This document shows positions 14,245-24,100 of a stretch of 46,262 nucleotides of DNA, piece after piece. The notes beneath the pieces are model-generated. The model did no database searches, was not told where the DNA came from, and worked only from the letters and a program-made list of their open reading frames with translations. Both the position numbers and the translations under genes were made by a program. Origin of the DNA: Candidatus Rifleibacteriota bacterium (lineage in GTDB: Bacteria > Muiribacteriota > UBA6191 > JACPRK01 > JACQZM01); contig JACQZM010000063.1 in the NCBI GenBank assembly GCA_016213885.1, positions 1 through 46,262 of the forward strand. The letters run 5' to 3'. Every line of letters starts with the position of its first letter. The first letter of the stretch is position 1.

Positions 14245-16370
14245 CACCGACCCTCGTCGCGCCCGGGTGCGGGGGCGCCGTCAGATGGGCTCGCGGGCGC
14301 AGTGTAGCGTGACAGATCGTGAGCGAAGTACTGGATCACCGACCGCAAGGGAACGGTCACCGATCGGCCCAGGCCGCAGATGGACGTCATCGCCATCGTG
14401 TCGTCCAGATCTTTCACCAGCGGCAGGAGCTCGTCCCGCCATCTCGCCACGTCGACCTGCCCCTTGAGGAGGCTATCGCCCAGGGCAGCCATCTTCCTCG
14501 AGCCGAGGCGGCACGGGACGCACTTGCCGCACGATTCGTTGCGGTAGAACTCCATCGCATTGACGGCCTGGTCCGCCATGTCTCGCCCTTCCGCGTAGAC
14601 GCACAGCCCCGCTCCCAGCGCTCCCGAGGGACTGAGCGCGCGCCAGACGGCGAGTTCCAGCTCCAGGTCGAGGATGTCCAGCTCGGTGGCCGCCGGGTCG
14701 AGACCGCGCCGCCTGGCGAGGCTCAGCCACAACGCCTTGGTGACATGATCCGGAGGCAGCCCCGAAGTCGCCGTCAAGACCGCCGGCACGAAGCCTCCTG
14801 AAGGGCCTGATGGGGCGATCGCCTTCAGCCTCTTGCCACCCTTGATACCTCGGCCGTACGACTCGCCGTGGACCAGTTCGCGCAGGGGCAGGCCCATCGG
14901 CACCTCGTAGGCCCCCGGTCTCACCACGTCACCGCAGATGGAGAAGAAGCGCCGCCCGCGCCAGGGGTGCAGCCCCAGATCGGCATAGCTCTGGCCGCCA
15001 TGCTGCCAGATATACGGTGCCCAGCCGAAGGTCTCCACGTTGCCGACCAGGGTGGGCTGGTCGTCCAGCCCGTTCGTCGTGAGCATGGGGGGCATGTTCC
15101 GCGGCTCTCCGCGACGGTCGCACATCGCCTCGATCAGAGCGCTCTCCTCGCCGCAGATGTAGCCCCCGGGGCTCACGAACACGGACAGGGGAAACGGGCG
15201 CCCCAGGGCCGGCGCCACCAGACCACAGACGCCGAGGGACTCGGCGCGCCGGATCTCCTCCTCGCACGAGCCTATCTGCTCCGGATACTCATGGCGAATG
15301 TAGATGAACCCCTGAGTGGCCTCCGTGACCAGGCCGGCCAGGATCACGCCCTCGATGATGAGGTGCGGCGATCGGAGCAGTAGCTCCCGGTCCTTGAAGG
15401 TGGCCGGCTCGCTCTCATCTCCGTTGACGATGATGAAGCCTCGATCGTCCATCCTTCGCAGGCGCGCGGTGCGGATGGCGTCCCGCACGTCTCGCCACTT
15501 GGTCGAGGCCGGGCGGCCAGCACCTCCGAGGCCCCGGAGATCGGCCCCACGCGTCGCGTCGTCCATTCCACGGTCCAGCTCCTGGAGCAAGGCATCGCTC
15601 CAGTTGCCGAGCTCGGGCGTCTGGGCCCACCCGTCCGCTGTCTGCCATGCGCGGATTGCCGTGAGAACCGTCTCGCTCAGGGTCTTGTCGGAGGGGGCCC
15701 GTCTCCGCGCGGAGAGTCGAAACTGCTCGACGCTTTCCCGGGTCCAGTTGAATCTCGTCAGGAGCAGATCGGTCGCCCTGGCCAGCGAGGCGTCGCGCGC
15801 GGCCACCGCCTTCAAGACGGCAGAGTAGGTGGACGGCCGTCCGCGGTAGAGGTCGATCGTCCAGTCCGCGGCGTGGCAGGGAAGATCCGCATCGAGATCG
15901 GACGCAGGGTGACGGCCCTCGAGGCACTGTCTTGCGATCCTCTCCAGCTCATCGGAGGAACGGCCCAGGTAGTACAGCTCGACGTGGGAATGGTGGGCGT
16001 GGCCGGCCGTGATCTCGTGGCGGGCCAGGGCAACGGACGCCGCAGGCGCACGGTCGCAGCGTCCCAGGCACGACGTGCCTTCGACCCTGATCTCCTCGCC
16101 GGCCATCTTGCCCAGTTCCTGCAGCATCTGGCCGGAGCCCGCGAGATGACACGCCATGTCGCGACACACGCGCAGAGTGACACGCGGCGGCTTGGACAAC
16201 CGGAAGTGGGGAAAGAAGCTGCCGACCTCATGGAGCCTGTGAAGGGGAATTCCCATCGCCTTCGAGAGTCGCTTCAGCTCCTGGGGCTCCAGATAGCCGT
16301 GCTTGTCCTGGATGCGCCGGAGAGCGGGCAGTATCCGGGTCTCGTAGACGGGGTAGTCGACCTGGGACAT
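14244..16370 (-). CDS. NuoE-NuoF fusion (NADH dehydrogenase-like flavoprotein)
   Basis: 708 residues. The NuoE part (1-170) has the thioredoxin-like 2Fe-2S ligands Cys69/Cys74 and Cys101/Cys105 (C-x4-C and C-x3-C). After a roughly 90-residue helical spacer comes the NuoF part: the FMN/NADH loop GLGGAGRPASTKW, GDESEPATFKDRE, the signature GGYICGEESALIEA, a SLBB-like region, and the 4Fe-4S binding site ESCGKCVPCR with SICGLG. These are the NADH-oxidising modules of complex I and of HoxEF/formate dehydrogenases. Neither the membrane arm nor other Nuo genes are nearby. The start ATG 16370 has GAGGTG 10 bases upstream; a GTG at 16379 is possible but poorly spaced. Inferred: NAD(P)H entry or exit point of the locus. 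Confidence 0.92.
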   Translation of the reverse strand: MSQVDYPVYETRILPALRRIQDKHGYLEPQELKRLSKAMGIPLHRLHEVGSFFPHFRLSKPPRVTLRVCRDMACHLAGSGQMLQELGKMAGEEIRVEGTSCLGRCDRAPAASVALARHEITAGHAHHSHVELYYLGRSSDELERIARQCLEGRHPASDLDADLPCHAADWTIDLYRGRPSTYSAVLKAVAARDASLARATDLLLTRFNWTRESVEQFRLSARRRAPSDKTLSETVLTAIRAWQTADGWAQTPELGNWSDALLQELDRGMDDATRGADLRGLGGAGRPASTKWRDVRDAIRTARLRRMDDRGFIIVNGDESEPATFKDRELLLRSPHLIIEGVILAGLVTEATQGFIYIRHEYPEQIGSCEEEIRRAESLGVCGLVAPALGRPFPLSVFVSPGGYICGEESALIEAMCDRRGEPRNMPPMLTTNGLDDQPTLVGNVETFGWAPYIWQHGGQSYADLGLHPWRGRRFFSICGDVVRPGAYEVPMGLPLRELVHGESYGRGIKGGKRLKAIAPSGPSGGFVPAVLTATSGLPPDHVTKALWLSLARRRGLDPAATELDILDLELELAVWRALSPSGALGAGLCVYAEGRDMADQAVNAMEFYRNESCGKCVPCRLGSRKMAALGDSLLKGQVDVARWRDELLPLVKDLDDTMAMTSICGLGRSVTVPLRSVIQYFAHDLSRYTAPASPSDGAPAPGRDEGR

Positions 16371-16379
16371 GCGTGACAC

Positions 16380-17753
16380 TCACCTCACACTTTGGTTGAA
16401 CCTCAAGAACAGCTGATCGAGCCTGGGAGCGTCGTAGTCCGAGACAGTCTCCAGCTGCCGGAACATCTCCCTCAGAATGGCCTTCAGAAGGGGCCGGGGA
16501 TCCGGTTCCGCGGCTTTCTCCGCCGACGTCGCAAGCGCCCGGACCAGCACGTCGAGGGCCCAGGCCGCCTGCAGGGCGGAGCCGTGTCCCTGATGCGTGA
16601 CCGACTCCCCGTCACCGGAGATCCCCACGAGCAACCGGTGAATCAGAGCGTCGTCGTAGGTCGCGCTCTTCACGCTGCCCACCATGGCGTCGACCCGACG
16701 TGCCGCTCGAGCGGCGGTGGCTGCCACACCGGCCCTGTCGGGGTTCACGCGGCTCATCTTCATGCCCAGGGTGTCCATGTCGCTCTTGAGCGCCATGGCC
16801 GCCTCGGGGGCGACGAGAAGAAAGAGCCTGTGGAGGACGGGATAGCCCGAGAGGTTGTACGAGACGGAACCAGGGGCTCTCCCCGTGGGTGCCCTCCCCT
16901 GGCGCCACGATCCGGCAGCCCGCTTCAGCGGGTGGTGGCAGTCCGTGCAGTTCAGCTCCGCATACTCTGGCCAGGTCCCTTTCCGGGCGCGCCCGGCAAG
17001 CCGTGACAGGCGTTCCCTGAGCTGCACCGCCTGGCCGGTGGCCCAGAAGGCGACCTCGCCGCGGGGAGTTCTGTCACCGGCCCAGTGAGGGGGCATGTTC
17101 GCCGTGAAGGCCGTCAGCTCGAACTCCAGGTCGGGATGCCCCGCCGCGATGAGCTCGTGGTCGACGGACCGCTCTGCCGTCCCCACGTGGCAGCTCATGC
17201 ACTTCTCGGCGCGTTTCGCCGGGTCCTTGGCGTCATGCATCCCCAGTTCCAGGTTCCTCGGGTGCGACCCGGCGGGCCCCTGCCGAGCGGGGGGCTTCGC
17301 ATGAGGTTCGATCCATCCGCTGGATGGGCCGTGACAGGCCTCACAGCTCACTCCATCACCGACGACCGCCGAGCGGCCCCGCAGACCCAAAGGAGCGTCG
17401 AGGTCATGGCACGCGAGACAGCGAGGCGACCGGTCAGCACCGGTGGGCAGCCTCAGGGCTCTGGTGATCTGCTCGGAGAGGCGTGTTCTCAAGCTCGCAT
17501 GGGCCCGCGAGTGCCTGCTCTTCTCGACACCCACTCCCATCCAGATCCAGTATTCGTTCTGACGCACGCGAGCCTCAAAACGGGGAGATGGGCTTCCGTG
17601 ACAGGTCCGTCCGCTGCATCTTCCCGGACCGACGTAGATCGGAGGCTCGGCAGCCAGCGTCATGCCCGCACCCAGCAGCGCGGAGAAAGCGACCGCCGTG
17701 ATGCCACCCCATGGGCGAAGGCTCGGGACCTCCCTGCCCGTGACCGTCTCCAT
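16380..17753 (-). CDS. pentaheme c-type cytochrome (paralogue 2)
   Basis: 457 residues. A signal/anchor segment (GITAVAFSALLGAGMTLAAE) is followed by five heme sites: an unusual first C-x4-CH (CSGRTCH), then CLACH, CEACH, CMSCH and CTDCHH. The layout resembles cytochrome c554-type periplasmic multiheme proteins. The C-terminal 150 residues are heme-free and helical, ending in the REMFRQLETVSDYDAP motif shared with the neighbouring paralogue. The start at 17753 lies 8 bases after the paralogue's stop. Inferred: periplasmic electron carrier. The pair shares heme order and the C-terminal domain throughout, so they arose by tandem duplication. Confidence 0.88.
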   Translation of the reverse strand: METVTGREVPSLRPWGGITAVAFSALLGAGMTLAAEPPIYVGPGRCSGRTCHGSPSPRFEARVRQNEYWIWMGVGVEKSRHSRAHASLRTRLSEQITRALRLPTGADRSPRCLACHDLDAPLGLRGRSAVVGDGVSCEACHGPSSGWIEPHAKPPARQGPAGSHPRNLELGMHDAKDPAKRAEKCMSCHVGTAERSVDHELIAAGHPDLEFELTAFTANMPPHWAGDRTPRGEVAFWATGQAVQLRERLSRLAGRARKGTWPEYAELNCTDCHHPLKRAAGSWRQGRAPTGRAPGSVSYNLSGYPVLHRLFLLVAPEAAMALKSDMDTLGMKMSRVNPDRAGVAATAARAARRVDAMVGSVKSATYDDALIHRLLVGISGDGESVTHQGHGSALQAAWALDVLVRALATSAEKAAEPDPRPLLKAILREMFRQLETVSDYDAPRLDQLFLRFNQSVR

Positions 17754-17761
17754 GCCGACCT

Positions 17762-19321
17762 TCACTTGAGGCACGCGTCGAGCTGAGCCATCAGATCTCT
17801 GAACTTCGATGCGTCGTAATCCGATACGCTCTCGAGCTGGCGGAACATCCGGTCGAGAATCGCTTTCGATTCCCTGCCCCTGTCCTTCGAGATTCTCCGA
17901 CTCTTCACTCCGACGCTGACGAGCAGGTCCAGTGCCCACGCCGCCTGGATGGCGGCCCGGTGCCCCATGAGCGCGATCGAACCACCGTCTGCCGCGATGG
18001 CCAGGAGCACCCTGTTCGCCACGTTGTCATCGTACGTCGCGCCACTCACCTTCGCGATCAGCCCATCCGCCAGCCCGGCCGCCCGCTCGGCGAGCTCCGC
18101 CGCCTCTTCCTTGCTGGCACCGACCGCACTCATGGTCCTTTCGAGGCTCGACACCGCCGCCACCAGCGTCTTGGCTCCATCCGGCGCGATGACCGCCAGC
18201 AGCTTGCGGTACACCGCGAAGGGGGACAGGTTCAACGGAGCGGAGCCCGGGTTCCGACCCGCGTAGCCTTCCTTCTGGCGCCACGAGTCGGTGGGGAGAC
18301 TCGAGTAGAACGCGGTCGTGAGCGAGTGGTGGCAGGCCGCGCAGTCGAGCTCGGCGTACTCCGGCCACGGTTTGGTCCTGGCGCGGAAGGCGATCCGCCT
18401 GAGGTTTTCCCTGAGCTGTACCGCCTGCCCGATGGCCCAGATCCTGATCTCCTGGAAGCGGTCGAAGGGGCCCCACCAACGGGGCAGCCTGCTCCTGCCT
18501 TGCCTGAGCCCGTCACCCGCTTGCTGGGGCGCGGCGGACTTCCAGTGCGGAGGCATGTTGCGGGCAAACAGCTCGAACTCGAACGTGAGGTCGGGGTGAC
18601 CGGCCGCGATGAGCGTGTGGTCGACAATGCGCTCCGGGATGACCTCGTGGTCGAAGCCGCCCCTGGTTCCCAGATGACAGGTCAGGCATCGCTCGACGCA
18701 TTTCACCGGATTCTGCAGATCGTAGAGCCCGGCCTTCAGGCTCTTCTGATGCTGGTCCTTGGCGCTATGAACCTCGAGCCAGGCCTTCGCCGGGCCGTGA
18801 CACGCTTCGCAGCTCACTCCCCGTACGGGTGCAAACTCCTTGTCCTGCCTCTCCTTGGGAGGACTCAGATCGTGGCATGCCAGACATCGCTTCTCCCGGG
18901 AGGCCGGCAGCCACCCGGGTCCGAGCCTCCTCACGATCTGTTCAGCCAGCGGCAGCTCCAGCACCGCCCAGGCTTGCGCATGCTTGTCCTTCTGGGCCCA
19001 GATCTGGAACTCGTCATGCGCGATCCGCCCCCCGGAGTCTGGAATCGCGCTGCCATGGCAGCCGGCACCAGTGCACCTGCTGGTTCCGATGTAGATCCCG
19101 GTTTCTGGTTGGGCTACCGCGTTCGATGCCGTGAGGAGGAGGATCGAAAGACCGAGCGCGAGGAGGTTCCGCGTCGATTTCGAGCGCCCGGGCGCCGGAC
19201 CCTGGCGTTCCCGAGCCGCTGGCAGATCCGCCGGCAAGGCAGACAGCGGGCCCCTGACCTGGCACCCGTTGGCGGTGCCGACCGAGCCTTCGACCCCGTG
19301 AGATTCCGGCCGGCTCAACAT
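17762..19321 (-). CDS. pentaheme c-type cytochrome (paralogue 1)
   Basis: 519 residues. The hydrophobic export segment (NLLALGLSILLLTASNAVA) starts only at about residue 50, so the true start may be further inside. The chosen ATG at 19321 has AAGGAG 9 bases upstream. Heme sites: CTGAGCH (C-x4-CH), CLACH, CEACH, CLTCH and CAACHH, in the same order as the downstream paralogue. It carries an insertion of about 30 residues after MPPHWKSAAP. The C-terminal heme-free domain ends in FRQLESVSDYDASKF. Predicted periplasmic or membrane-tethered electron carrier. Confidence 0.88.
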   Translation of the reverse strand: MLSRPESHGVEGSVGTANGCQVRGPLSALPADLPAARERQGPAPGRSKSTRNLLALGLSILLLTASNAVAQPETGIYIGTSRCTGAGCHGSAIPDSGGRIAHDEFQIWAQKDKHAQAWAVLELPLAEQIVRRLGPGWLPASREKRCLACHDLSPPKERQDKEFAPVRGVSCEACHGPAKAWLEVHSAKDQHQKSLKAGLYDLQNPVKCVERCLTCHLGTRGGFDHEVIPERIVDHTLIAAGHPDLTFEFELFARNMPPHWKSAAPQQAGDGLRQGRSRLPRWWGPFDRFQEIRIWAIGQAVQLRENLRRIAFRARTKPWPEYAELDCAACHHSLTTAFYSSLPTDSWRQKEGYAGRNPGSAPLNLSPFAVYRKLLAVIAPDGAKTLVAAVSSLERTMSAVGASKEEAAELAERAAGLADGLIAKVSGATYDDNVANRVLLAIAADGGSIALMGHRAAIQAAWALDLLVSVGVKSRRISKDRGRESKAILDRMFRQLESVSDYDASKFRDLMAQLDACLK

Positions 19322-19358
19322 CGATGGCGACTCCTTACGGTCGTTACGCAGCCCGGGG

Positions 19359-20786
19359 TCACGGTCCGGATCGTTCCGGTGGCTTGTCGGGTGCCGGCCG
19401 CGCTCCCGGGCTGGGTTGCCTGCCGGTACGGTCATGATAGACGTGGCACTCCACGCAACGAGTTCCTGCGGTACCCTTCTCCACGTGGCACTTGAAGCAG
19501 ATCTGGATGGAGGGCAGGTTCACGTCCGCCGTGCTCGATGACGTCGAGGCCATCCCGTGACACGAAGCACATTCCAATCGGCGGGTCGCCAGGTGGGCGG
19601 CGTGGCTGAACCGGGCCTGGCGGAACCATCGAGTCGGCATTCCGACGGGCGCCAGCCGGACGCGCATGGCAAACGGCCCGGGTCCACCGGCGTCCGGGGC
19701 CGAGAGGCTGACATGGTGGCACACGGCACAGCGCTGGGACAGGAGGAGGCCCCTCTCGGCCTTCTCCACCTGAGATCTCACCCACTCATCGGGGGAGCGA
19801 CGCGACCGGACGGGCCGCCAGGGTCTCGCCCCGGGTTCCTCGACGGCATCGCCCCCACCGAGCACCCCGGGGTGCCTGCCGACATACTCGTTGAAACGCG
19901 CCACCAGGAACCCGTGGATGATCATCGGGTCGGCGTGTGGCGCGACCTCGGCGCGACCGGGGTTCCCGGAGCTCACGAACCGGTCGTCGAACTCGAGAGG
20001 ATGGCAAGCAGCACAGTGGCGTGAATATGTCACCGGCTCCATCCGGCGCCCGGTCCGGTCGGGAGTGTGGCAGTCCGTGCAGGTCAGGCTGTCACGCGCG
20101 TTGGCACCACCGAAGCCACGGATCTCGAGGAAGCCGGCCAGGTTCCTGAGCCCTTTCGTCAAGTGGAAGCGGTGCCCGAACGAGATCCGGGACGTGTCCG
20201 GTGACCGACTCCTGAGCACGGCAAACTCCGGATGGCCTCGGTCACGGAAGCTCTCGACGACCCTCTCGCACCCGGCCCTCCCCGTCTTCGTCTTCAGGTC
20301 GGCATGACACTGAGTGCACGACCGGTCCTCCACCCGAACGAGGGAGGCCCGCGATTCGTGCTCGACATGACAGCTCGCGCACGAGGGGGCGAACGTCTGA
20401 TTGTCGTGGTGGATCCACCGATCGCCGTGGTGATCCCTGTCGACATGACAACCGATGCAGTTCCGGTCGAGTGCGCCGGTGAGACGCGGGCCGCGGTCTT
20501 TCGGCAACAGCCGGAGCTTCGCGGTTGCCAGAGTGTCGCCCACCCGGGTCGGCAGTGAGTGACAGTCCCCACAGGCCGTGGTGACGCGGCGGTGGCTGTC
20601 GAAGAGCGAGCCGGGCGAGTAGATGTCGAACCGGTTGGTGATCGCCAGCACGACCGCCCACGTCAGGCCGCCCAGACACACTCCCCAGCAGAGAAGCCGC
20701 AGGCGACGCCCCAGCGGGCTCTCGTCGCGGACATACCGGAGGTCGATCCTCTCCGCCAGCGCCTTCGCGGTACGCTCTCGAGCCAC
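19359..20786 (-). CDS. membrane-anchored decaheme cytochrome c
   Basis: 475 residues with a single N-terminal membrane anchor (LLCWGVCLGGLTWAVVLAI, about 30-50) and ten CXXCH sites. In order these are CGDCH, CIGCH, CASCH, CTQCH, CTDCH, CAACH, CAVCH, CASCH, CFKCH and CVECH. The short cytoplasmic tail and single anchor are like NapC/NrfH-type or periplasm-spanning carriers. The GTG start at 20786 has GGAGAGG 7 bases upstream. It lies 37 bases before the first pentaheme gene, so these are one operon. Inferred: collects electrons at the inner membrane and passes them to periplasmic or outer-membrane cytochromes, or the reverse. Confidence 0.88.
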   Translation of the reverse strand: MARERTAKALAERIDLRYVRDESPLGRRLRLLCWGVCLGGLTWAVVLAITNRFDIYSPGSLFDSHRRVTTACGDCHSLPTRVGDTLATAKLRLLPKDRGPRLTGALDRNCIGCHVDRDHHGDRWIHHDNQTFAPSCASCHVEHESRASLVRVEDRSCTQCHADLKTKTGRAGCERVVESFRDRGHPEFAVLRSRSPDTSRISFGHRFHLTKGLRNLAGFLEIRGFGGANARDSLTCTDCHTPDRTGRRMEPVTYSRHCAACHPLEFDDRFVSSGNPGRAEVAPHADPMIIHGFLVARFNEYVGRHPGVLGGGDAVEEPGARPWRPVRSRRSPDEWVRSQVEKAERGLLLSQRCAVCHHVSLSAPDAGGPGPFAMRVRLAPVGMPTRWFRQARFSHAAHLATRRLECASCHGMASTSSSTADVNLPSIQICFKCHVEKGTAGTRCVECHVYHDRTGRQPSPGARPAPDKPPERSGP

Positions 20787-21169
20787 ACCGTCACCTCTCC
20801 GGTGAACCGGCCTCCGGGACTCCAGCGCCCGACTCGATCGAGCGCAATCCGGCGCCACGACCGATCGTGCCGAGAAGCCCGGACACAAACCGCCTTCGGA
20901 GCGGGAGGCGAGGGTGTTACGTTCCCGCGGAAAGGCGCCCGGGGGCCTGCGTGGAGGGCGCGGCGGGAGCCGGGTCGGGGCCCGGCAAGTCGCGACTCCC
21001 GCCATGTGCCGGCGTCATGCCGCTGCCGATCGTGGTGCCCGTCTCGGCAGCCGCGAACCTGTCCCTCCTCCGATTCCGGGGCGATCCCCCCCCCCTGGTC
21101 CCACTCTAACTCGGTGGCTCCGGCCACGCAACGGTGACTCCGCAAGGGAGCACCACCCCGCCGCGCCCC
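20787..21169. other. 383-base gap between cytochrome genes
   Basis: A GC-rich gap between two co-directional cytochrome genes. I see no gene, tRNA or convincing hairpin. It is long enough for a promoter, so the genes from 20786 down to 10764 may be transcribed apart from the barrel and propeller-cytochrome genes. Confidence 0.4.
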
Positions 21170-24100
21170 TCACTCCGGCCGCAGCCGCAGGATCGTCTTG
21201 CCCGGCCCGGCAGGATGCTGGGGCCCGGCCACGCGACCCGAGACACCGCGGTTGGGCTGCGGCGGCTCGGTGGGGGAGTTGCTCACCCGGAACACGGTGT
21301 CGCCCCGGAGGTAGAGTCTCTCCATCTCCGCCTTGTTGAAAGGCCGCGCTCCCACCCGTCCGAAGACGGCGATCTGGTTGCCGCTCTCATCCACGGCGCG
21401 GTCCCGGTCCAGCCCCTTGGACAGTGCGATGGCCGGACCTCTCGTCTTGTAGCGTGCGATCCACCTGGGGCTCGGACGGGGAGAGAAGCCGAGGTGCCCG
21501 GCCGTTCGTTCCGGATCGGTGAGCTGGACCACATGCAGCCCGGTCTGGGCGTCGGCCACGTAGGCGAACAGACTGATGTTGGTGGACCCCACCCTCACGG
21601 CACGGGCGTCGACGATCCTGCCCTCGGCCGTGTAGACCTGGGAGAGCTTGGGCTCCTCCGGCTTCTCGATGTCCAGGATGATGAGGCCTTCTCGTCCGGC
21701 GGCCACATAGGCGTAGGTCCGGGCCAGGTAGATGTCGTGAGGGCCGTGGGCCAGAGGGATGGACCCTCCCGCCACTGCCCTGGGATGATCCGGAAACGTG
21801 ACGTCCAGGACCTTGACACCCTGTTCGTCGCAGACGTAGGCGTAGCGGAACTGGATCGCCACCGTCCGCGGCCCGCACAGGATGGGCCGGCCGACCTGAG
21901 CCACCACCCGGGGATGCAACGGGTCGTCCAGGGACACGATCACCAGACCCTTGGGGGTGCTGATGTAGGCGTGGATTCCGGCGATCGTGATGCCGCGTGC
22001 CCCATCCAGGGCGCCGGCCGGATTGAAGGTGACGGCACGCCCGAGGAAGTTGTTCATCGGGTTGCCGTCCAGCAACGTGGCCACCCCTATCACCACGAGC
22101 CCCTCGTACCTGTCGGTCACATAGGCGTAGCCGTAGACGGGGTGGACCGGCTGCTCCTGGTTCTCCGGTCGGTGCGGTCGGGTCGGATCCACGGCCAGGG
22201 TGGACGGCAGTGCCACCGCGGTTGCGTACCGGGTGCGGACATGGGTTCGCTGGCCCCACGGCGACACCGGAGCGCTCACGAGGCGCTCGGAGAACCCTTT
22301 GTGATCGACCTGGGCCACGTCGAATACCTCGAAGCCTCTCTCCCCGTTGGCGGTATACAGGTACTCACCGCGGAGCTGCAGCGAGCGCACATCCGCCCCG
22401 CCGTGCCAGTAGGCTTCCGTGAGCTCCCCACGCGCCCGGACGTGCCTGGCATGAGGGTCGGGGAAGGCCAGCCAGTGGAGGTGGCTGCCGATGACCGCCT
22501 GCGGCTCGTCGCGTTCGGTGGCCACGACGGCTTCGAAACCGTGGGTTCCCTCGCCGACGTAGATGTACCGTCCAAGGAAGTTCACGAAGTTGGTGCCCTG
22601 CAGCAGCAACTGGGCCATGATCGCGTTGTTGTCGTTGTCCATCGAGACGTGGCAGTCGGTGCAACCCTTGGTCTCCGTGGCGCGCACCGTGTGAGGAACG
22701 TGCGTGTTGAACGCCTGACCGGAGAACCCTTCGGCCGAGACGGTCTGCTGCTGGGAGTAGATCCACTCACGGTTCTGATTCTGGCTCGAGACCACCACCG
22801 CCGACGACGAGCGCACCGGAGCGATCCGGTTGCCGGTCACGGTGCCGTCGATACCCAGCTGGTAGATGTCGTCGCGGACCACCTGGTAGTTGTACGAGGT
22901 CCAGTTCCTCGACTGGACGCCCTCGTTGTGAAGGCTGGGCTTCCTTCGGTTGGCCTTCATCGGCAGGTGGCAACCGAAGCACGACGTCATCCACGAGGAG
23001 TGGCAGGCGAAACAGGTCATTCTCGAGTTGGCATGCGCGAGCTTCGCCTCGGGCGTGGCAGCGTCCCCCCAGGTGTGTCCGTCCTTCTGGAGGGTCTTGG
23101 CCAGCCGGGCCTTCTCGTTGTAGAACCTGGACCTCGGATCGACGGTGTCAGCCACCTGAACGACCGTCCATTCCAGGCTCTCGGTGACCTGAGAGCGCTG
23201 CTTGAGCTCATCTCCCACCCATTCGAAACGCTTGCTCCCGAAAGGTGTTCTGCTCCCGACGAGGTTCGTCCCCCCCGGAGGTGCCGCCGGACCGCTCGTG
23301 AGGAGCGACGTTCTCCGGTCGTGGGTCCCGTGGCAGTCGTGGCAGGCGATCTCCACGGCGTTGCGCGTCTCCCCGTAGAGCTTGCCGTTGCCGTGCACAT
23401 CGACGGAGAAGTGACAGTCCACACAGTGCATGCCCTTCTCGAGGTGGATGTCCTTGAGGTGAACCGCCTTCTTCCAGAGGTCCCGGGAGATGTCCGCCAC
23501 CGGCTTGGCCTTCTGATCCAGGAGTGGTTTTCCATCCGCTCCCTTGCAGATGTTCCCCCCGGCGTCCTTCAGGGGCTGCTCGGTGATCCTTCTGCCTTCG
23601 GCATCCAGCAACATGCCTTGACGATCCTTCTTGTAGACCGCCCGGTAGACCCAGCCATGGCCGTGGAAGTCGGCGAACTGCGTGTGCTTGAGCTTCGGGT
23701 TCAGGTCGGTGAGCCTGTTCAGAAAGTCGGGGTCGGACCAGAACCCTTTCAGCGAGGCCGACTCCGGGTTCGAATCGAGCATCCGGTCGACCTCGTCCGG
23801 CGTGGGGTAGTGCTGTTGCCTGGGATACATGAGCTCTCCGTCGGTCTCGTTGTCCCACCAGATGTATCCCAGGTAGCTGTTCACGACGTTGGTGCCGGGG
23901 TGCATGTGACAGACGATGCACTGGCTCGAGGGGATGGCGTTGGTGAAGCGGTGCTTGACCGGATGCCCCGACTCGTTCTTGGGAATGGTCGGATCGGCGG
24001 TGGCGCTGCGGCCCAGATTTCCGTACCTGGCCAGGTAACCCGAGTGGACCGGATCGCGGTCGTTGGCATAGAGCACGTGACACGCCGAGCACCCGCTGGA

